From CAIJXB01 sp964455905 (GTDB lineage Bacteria > Chlamydiota > Chlamydiia > Chlamydiales > Rhabdochlamydiaceae): 64,000 bases of DNA. The position numbers were made by a program, and so were the translations under genes. The notes beneath the pieces were generated by a model. The model did not search any database, had not been told where the DNA came from, and saw only the letters and a program-made list of their open reading frames with translations. Shown here in pieces: positions 60,831 through 64,000 of the stretch (positions within the stretch are counted from its first letter, which is position 1; each line of letters starts with the position of its first letter). The stretch spans positions 124,001 through 188,000 of the forward strand of contig CAYVYN010000003.1 of the NCBI GenBank assembly GCA_964455905.1, given 5' to 3'.

Positions 60831-62843
60831 TCAATGGTCTAATTCCGCTAAGATAGCAGAGCGTGGTTTTAAAAGATAGGTATTAATTAATGAGCATCTT
60901 TCAGTTCCATTTTCTACGAAATCGTGAGGCATTGTTAAGGAAGTATTGATAATCAATTTCCAACTTTTTCCTATGGGGGGGGATGGAATGTTTATCGTAA
61001 CAGAGGTACTTCCTGCATTAAACGCAATTAAGCAGTCTTTGTTGTGTAGGTGATCTATTAGGGTGTATACGATGAGATGATTTTCCTCGCTCCAATTGGG
61101 AGACAGAGGCTCTTTCCCATGCCAAAGAATGTCTTTTTCAGTAAGAAAGGTTTCTTTACAAAAAAGATGTTTTTTTTCATTTCTAAATTGAAGGATTTTT
61201 TTAAAAAAACGAAACAGCTCTTTCTTTTTTTCTAATACATTCCATAAAAACCAGTTCAGTTCGTTGTCTTGACAATACGTGTTATTGTTGCCTTTTTTTG
61301 TGTGACCATATTCGTCTCCCATTAGAATCATAGGCACCCCTAGGGAAACCATTAAGGCAAGAGCGAAGTTTTTTATTTGTTGACTTCTTAAAAAAAGTAC
61401 TAGAGGGTCTTTTGTTTCGCCCTCTACTCCACAGTTCCAACTCGCGTTGTCGTTTGCTCCATCTTGGTTGTTTTCACCGTTTCCCAGATTATGCTTATTT
61501 TCATAAGAAACAAGGTCATATAGAGAAAAGCCATCGTGAGCTGTAACAAAATTGATACTTTTTGTCGGAGAGTCTTTCCAGTAAAGATTTTGAGATCCGC
61601 AAAGTGCTTTTGCAAATTTTCCTGATTGTCCAGTATCACCTTTGAGGAATCTTCTGACTGAGTCTCTGTATTCTCCATTCCATTCAGCCCAGCGTTCTTT
61701 TCCTGGGAATGAACCAACCTGGTAAAGACCTACAGCGTCCCAGGCTTCGGCTATGAATTGCGCATCTTGTAATAGAGGCTCCTCTTCAATTTGTTTGATA
61801 AGAGGAGGTTCTTGAAGAGGTTCTCCATTTTCTCCTCGAGTGAAAATAGAAGCTAGATCGAAACGAAACCCATCAACTTGTAGTTCATTAGAGAAATAAC
61901 ATAAAGAGTCTACTATGAGTTGTGATGTCACAGGATTATTACAGTTGACCGTATTGCCTGTTCCTGTGTAGTTGCAGTAGCCGCCATTTTTATCAAATAG
62001 ATAGTAAGAATCTTTATCAAGCCCTTTAAAGGATTGAACTTCACCGTCTTTACCAGCTTCTGCCGTATGGTTGTATACGACATCTAAGATGACAGCTATG
62101 CCGTTTTTATGGAGTTCTTTGACCATCGTTTTGAATTCTTTGATAGGAGTATTCCAATACTCTTCTCCTGTATTTGACGTTGCGTATCTTTGCATTAAAG
62201 AAAAAAAGTTCACTGTAGAATATCCCCAAAAGTTATAAAGAGATTCTCCTGTTAGGGGATTTTTTCTTGGATTGTCTCTTTCGTTAAATTCATGGACAGG
62301 AAGTAATTCTATTGTGTTTACCCCTAAAGACAAAAGGTGGGGTATTTTTTCGATAATTCCTAAAAAGGTTCCTTTAGCAGCTGTTTTACTTGAAGGGTGG
62401 ATTGTAAATGCTCTCACGTGCATTTCGTAAATAATCCAATCCTTAAAAGGTCTAAGAGGTTTTTTTGCCCCTTCCCAGTCAAATACAGTTTGAGGAAGAC
62501 ACCTGCTTTTTACTTGGAGAGGGTAGAGATCACCCCAAGAGCTGCTTGAAGAAAGAGCTTTTGCATACGGATCGATCAGCATGCGGTTTTCTTGATCAAC
62601 TTGTATACTGTATTCAAAAGGAGGGGTTAGATCTTTAATAAACACATGCCATGTGTCTTTAGTTTTGTTTGTTATGGGATCGAGAGGGATAATCAAGCAA
62701 GGGATGTCTTTATCTGGTTGAAATAGTGTTATGGAGGCTTTTTCTGTTTTGGCGTGAAATGCAATATTTACCCCTTCTTTGGAAGCTAACGTGCCTAGGG
62801 GCAATGGAGAGCCCTCTTTTATGGGTCCTTGAAAATTCGTCAT
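60831..62843 (-). CDS. glgX: glycogen debranching enzyme GlgX
   Basis: GH13 isoamylase-type debrancher of 670 aa that hydrolyses alpha-1,6 branches. The N-terminal beta domain is followed by the barrel with AVILDVVYNHTAEAGKDG, DGFRFDLASIFTR (nucleophile Asp), FIAEAWDAVG (acid Glu) and FVTAHDGFSLYDLV (transition-state Asp). The C-terminal domain is complete. It stands before the Slc1-like chaperone gene as in Chlamydia (CT042/CT043). A run of eight C on the coding strand lies at 60975-60982. With glgA it supports a glycogen cycle. Confidence 0.95.
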   Translation of the reverse strand: MTNFQGPIKEGSPLPLGTLASKEGVNIAFHAKTEKASITLFQPDKDIPCLIIPLDPITNKTKDTWHVFIKDLTPPFEYSIQVDQENRMLIDPYAKALSSSSSWGDLYPLQVKSRCLPQTVFDWEGAKKPLRPFKDWIIYEMHVRAFTIHPSSKTAAKGTFLGIIEKIPHLLSLGVNTIELLPVHEFNERDNPRKNPLTGESLYNFWGYSTVNFFSLMQRYATSNTGEEYWNTPIKEFKTMVKELHKNGIAVILDVVYNHTAEAGKDGEVQSFKGLDKDSYYLFDKNGGYCNYTGTGNTVNCNNPVTSQLIVDSLCYFSNELQVDGFRFDLASIFTRGENGEPLQEPPLIKQIEEEPLLQDAQFIAEAWDAVGLYQVGSFPGKERWAEWNGEYRDSVRRFLKGDTGQSGKFAKALCGSQNLYWKDSPTKSINFVTAHDGFSLYDLVSYENKHNLGNGENNQDGANDNASWNCGVEGETKDPLVLFLRSQQIKNFALALMVSLGVPMILMGDEYGHTKKGNNNTYCQDNELNWFLWNVLEKKKELFRFFKKILQFRNEKKHLFCKETFLTEKDILWHGKEPLSPNWSEENHLIVYTLIDHLHNKDCLIAFNAGSTSVTINIPSPPIGKSWKLIINTSLTMPHDFVENGTERCSLINTYLLKPRSAILAELDH

Positions 62844-63171
62844 GGGAGCTTCCTTTTTTAGAATTTTAAAATATATCCAGAAAAAATATTTAACAAGAGG
62901 ATTCTTTTTGAGACTTGATATTCAATTACATACGAGTATAAGGTGTTTTTTTTTTGTAGTTTTTGATTATTTTTTTAATGTTCTTTGGTATATTGAAATT
63001 TGTAGGTAGGCACTGGGTTAAACCTAGTTTGAGAATTGGTTGTATCGATTTTTGTAATTTTTGTTGCTATTTTTTTCGAGTATTTGGAAAACTGTTTCAG
63101 CAAAGCCCCGTATTGTTGCAACCGCTATTGAAAGAATGAATTACTAAGAAAAAACCAAGAGGAGAAAACCC
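62844..63171. other. intergenic region with chaperone promoter and long leader
   Basis: About 330 AT-rich bases between divergent glgX and the chaperone gene. A promoter candidate lies at 62915-62942, which would give the chaperone mRNA a leader of about 220 bases. No gene is seen. A G/C-richer stretch near 63000-63030 (GTAGGTAGGCACTGGGTTAA) could belong to a leader structure, but I find no strong fold. Confidence 0.45.
62915..62942 (+). promoter_or_regulatory. candidate promoter for the type III chaperone gene
   Basis: TTGATA (62915-62920), 16 bases, TATAAG (62937-62942). Good hexamers and spacing; by-eye match only. Confidence 0.4.
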
Positions 63172-63714
63172 ATGACGTTGGAAAATGCAAAGGCTAATCT
63201 TAAAGAATTTGCTAAAGAGCTAAATTTGGAGCTCGTATTAGACGAAAATTACACCTGTATTTTAGGTATTGATAACACCTTTTCTTTACACTTAACCTAC
63301 GAGCCTAATTCAGATCGACTTTATCTATATTCACCTATATTGGATGGTCTTCCAAAAGATGACAAAGTTCGTTTACGCTTGTATGAATCTTTACTCGAAG
63401 GTTCTATGCTCGGAGGCCAAATGGCTGGTGGCGGCGTTGGTGTTGCTGTAGCTGAAGAGCTTATTTTGATGCACTGCGTTCTTGAAATGGGTATTAGCGC
63501 TGATTCTTCTGCTTTAAGACGATTTGCTCCTTTATTTGTTGAGTCTGTAGAAAAGTGGAGAGAAAAAGCTAAGAGTATTGTGGAAGGAAGAGAGCCTGTT
63601 TTTAAAGAGTCTACAAGGCCTGCAGTAGCTCAGCCTCCAGGGGGAGCACTTCCTGGATCAAATGCTCCTAGACCAGGTCCTGGCCCAGGCGCAGATCGTT
63701 TCTTGAAAATATAA
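63172..63714 (+). CDS. type III secretion chaperone, CesT family (Slc1-like)
   Basis: 180 aa. The CesT fold is visible: amphipathic first helix (ENAKANLKEFAKELNLEL), CILGIDNTFSLHLTYEPNSD, YLYSPILDGLPKDDKVRLRL, YESLLEGSMLGGQMAGGGVG and the HCVLEMGISADSSALRRFAP helix. It holds the position of CT043 (Slc1), which in Chlamydia escorts early effectors such as Tarp. A Pro/Gly/Ala-rich tail (about 148-180) extends it beyond the CesT core. AGAGGAG precedes the start. It ends at a strong terminator. This shows that the cell has the chlamydial type III system that candidate effectors in the window could use. Confidence 0.88.
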   Translation: MTLENAKANLKEFAKELNLELVLDENYTCILGIDNTFSLHLTYEPNSDRLYLYSPILDGLPKDDKVRLRLYESLLEGSMLGGQMAGGGVGVAVAEELILMHCVLEMGISADSSALRRFAPLFVESVEKWREKAKSIVEGREPVFKESTRPAVAQPPGGALPGSNAPRPGPGPGADRFLKI

Positions 63715-63726
63715 ATTTCTTTGTTG

Positions 63727-63757
63727 AAGGCCCCGGTTCTCGGGGCCCTTTGCTTTT
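63727..63757 (+). terminator. intrinsic terminator after the chaperone gene
   Basis: GGCCCCG (63729-63735) pairs with CGGGGCC (63741-63747) over a five-base loop, with flanking AA/TT, then TTTGCTTTTCTTT. The stem is unusually GC-rich for this genome. It lies 13 bases past the stop. Confidence 0.88.
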
Positions 63758-63782
63758 CTTTATGCAAGTTAAAGCAATTTTT

Positions 63783-64000
63783 TTATGGCGTAATAGAGTT
63801 TAAAAAATCGACTACCTCAGTCATGTCAGCTCTTTGAATAGGGTCTATTTGGAGCATTCTCCAGATAATGTATTCAATGGAGCTCTCGTCAGTAGGCTTT
63901 TCGGGAAGTCTCGTGATTTCTGCGACCTTTCTTGCTTCTGCAATAAGTGCTGCATTAAGTCCCCGTATTGCCCAATCGGTATTTTTAAGAATAGCGCAGA
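63783..64000 (-). CDS. C-terminal end of a Ser/Thr protein kinase (partial)
   Basis: A minus-strand frame open from the window edge to a stop at 63783-63785 codes the last 72 residues of a protein. EYIIWRMLQIDPIQRADMTE fits kinase subdomain XI (hydrophobic-x2-M-L-x2-D-P-x2-R), and VVDFLNSITP ends the fold. The rest, including the catalytic loop, lies outside the window, so subtype and activity cannot be judged. It converges on the type III chaperone gene across the strong terminator. Confidence 0.7.
   Translation of the reverse strand, partial: CAILKNTDWAIRGLNAALIAEARKVAEITRLPEKPTDESSIEYIIWRMLQIDPIQRADMTEVVDFLNSITP

Overview
The window comes from an AT-rich genome of the order Chlamydiales, most likely an environmental lineage (Parachlamydia/Waddlia/Simkania/Rhabdochlamydia-like) and not Chlamydiaceae. 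Two blocks match gene orders I recall from Chlamydia trachomatis: pgsA-glgA-rplY-pth-rpsF-rpsR-rplI-ispE (CT797-CT804) and lipoprotein-glgX-type III chaperone (CT041-CT043). Other chlamydial marks are the fused alpha/beta E1 2-oxoacid dehydrogenase, an NTT/Tlc nucleotide translocase, BrnQ, a GadC-like permease and a heptose-LPS pathway. A full cyoABCDE quinol oxidase, alanine racemase and an acyl-CoA desaturase point to a non-Chlamydiaceae, oxygen-using lineage. The species cannot be named from sequence alone.

Layout. 0-6.7 kb: E1 fusion, amino-acid permease, LysE/ArgO exporter, pyruvyltransferase-like protein and an MBL hydrolase. 6.7-12.8 kb, minus strand: uppP-ftsK-small membrane protein-receiver/MBL fusion, tRNA-His and an M19 dipeptidase. 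12.9-17.6 kb: cyoABCDE, ending in a terminator. 17.8-32.5 kb: an accessory region of eukaryote-like genes mixed with housekeeping genes (brnQ, rlmN, pgsA). 32.5-41.8 kb: glgA, a sugar-nucleotide transferase-like gene, tRNA-Gln, a candidate structured RNA, the ribosomal block, ispE, hldD, hldE and htpX. 42-51 kb: desaturase, a large autotransporter, an RNA methyltransferase and a secreted papain-type protease with a malectin-like tail. 51-64 kb: FMN reductase, alr, TM2 protein, NTT translocase, a DNRR-domain protein, a D-cysteine desulfhydrase family enzyme, Nudix, two lipoproteins, aroG, a frameshifted CPBP protease, glgX, an Slc1-like chaperone and the end of a Ser/Thr kinase.

The most striking content is a set of likely host-directed proteins. 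It includes a CMGC/DYRK-like kinase whose tail resembles the c-Myc nuclear localisation signal, a 1629-residue protein with a polymerase-beta-type nucleotidyltransferase motif, and two mitochondrial-carrier-family proteins. It also includes a protein with an ADP-ribosyltransferase-like YHAT opening and a protein carrying the active-site motifs of type II/gamma phosphatidylinositol 4-kinases. The last sits between pgsA and glgA, which I recall as adjacent in Chlamydia. Together they suggest an effector repertoire aimed at host nucleus, mitochondria and phosphoinositide membranes. Family calls rest on motifs read by eye; the effector role is inference. I see no insertion sequence, integrase, CRISPR array or rRNA operon.
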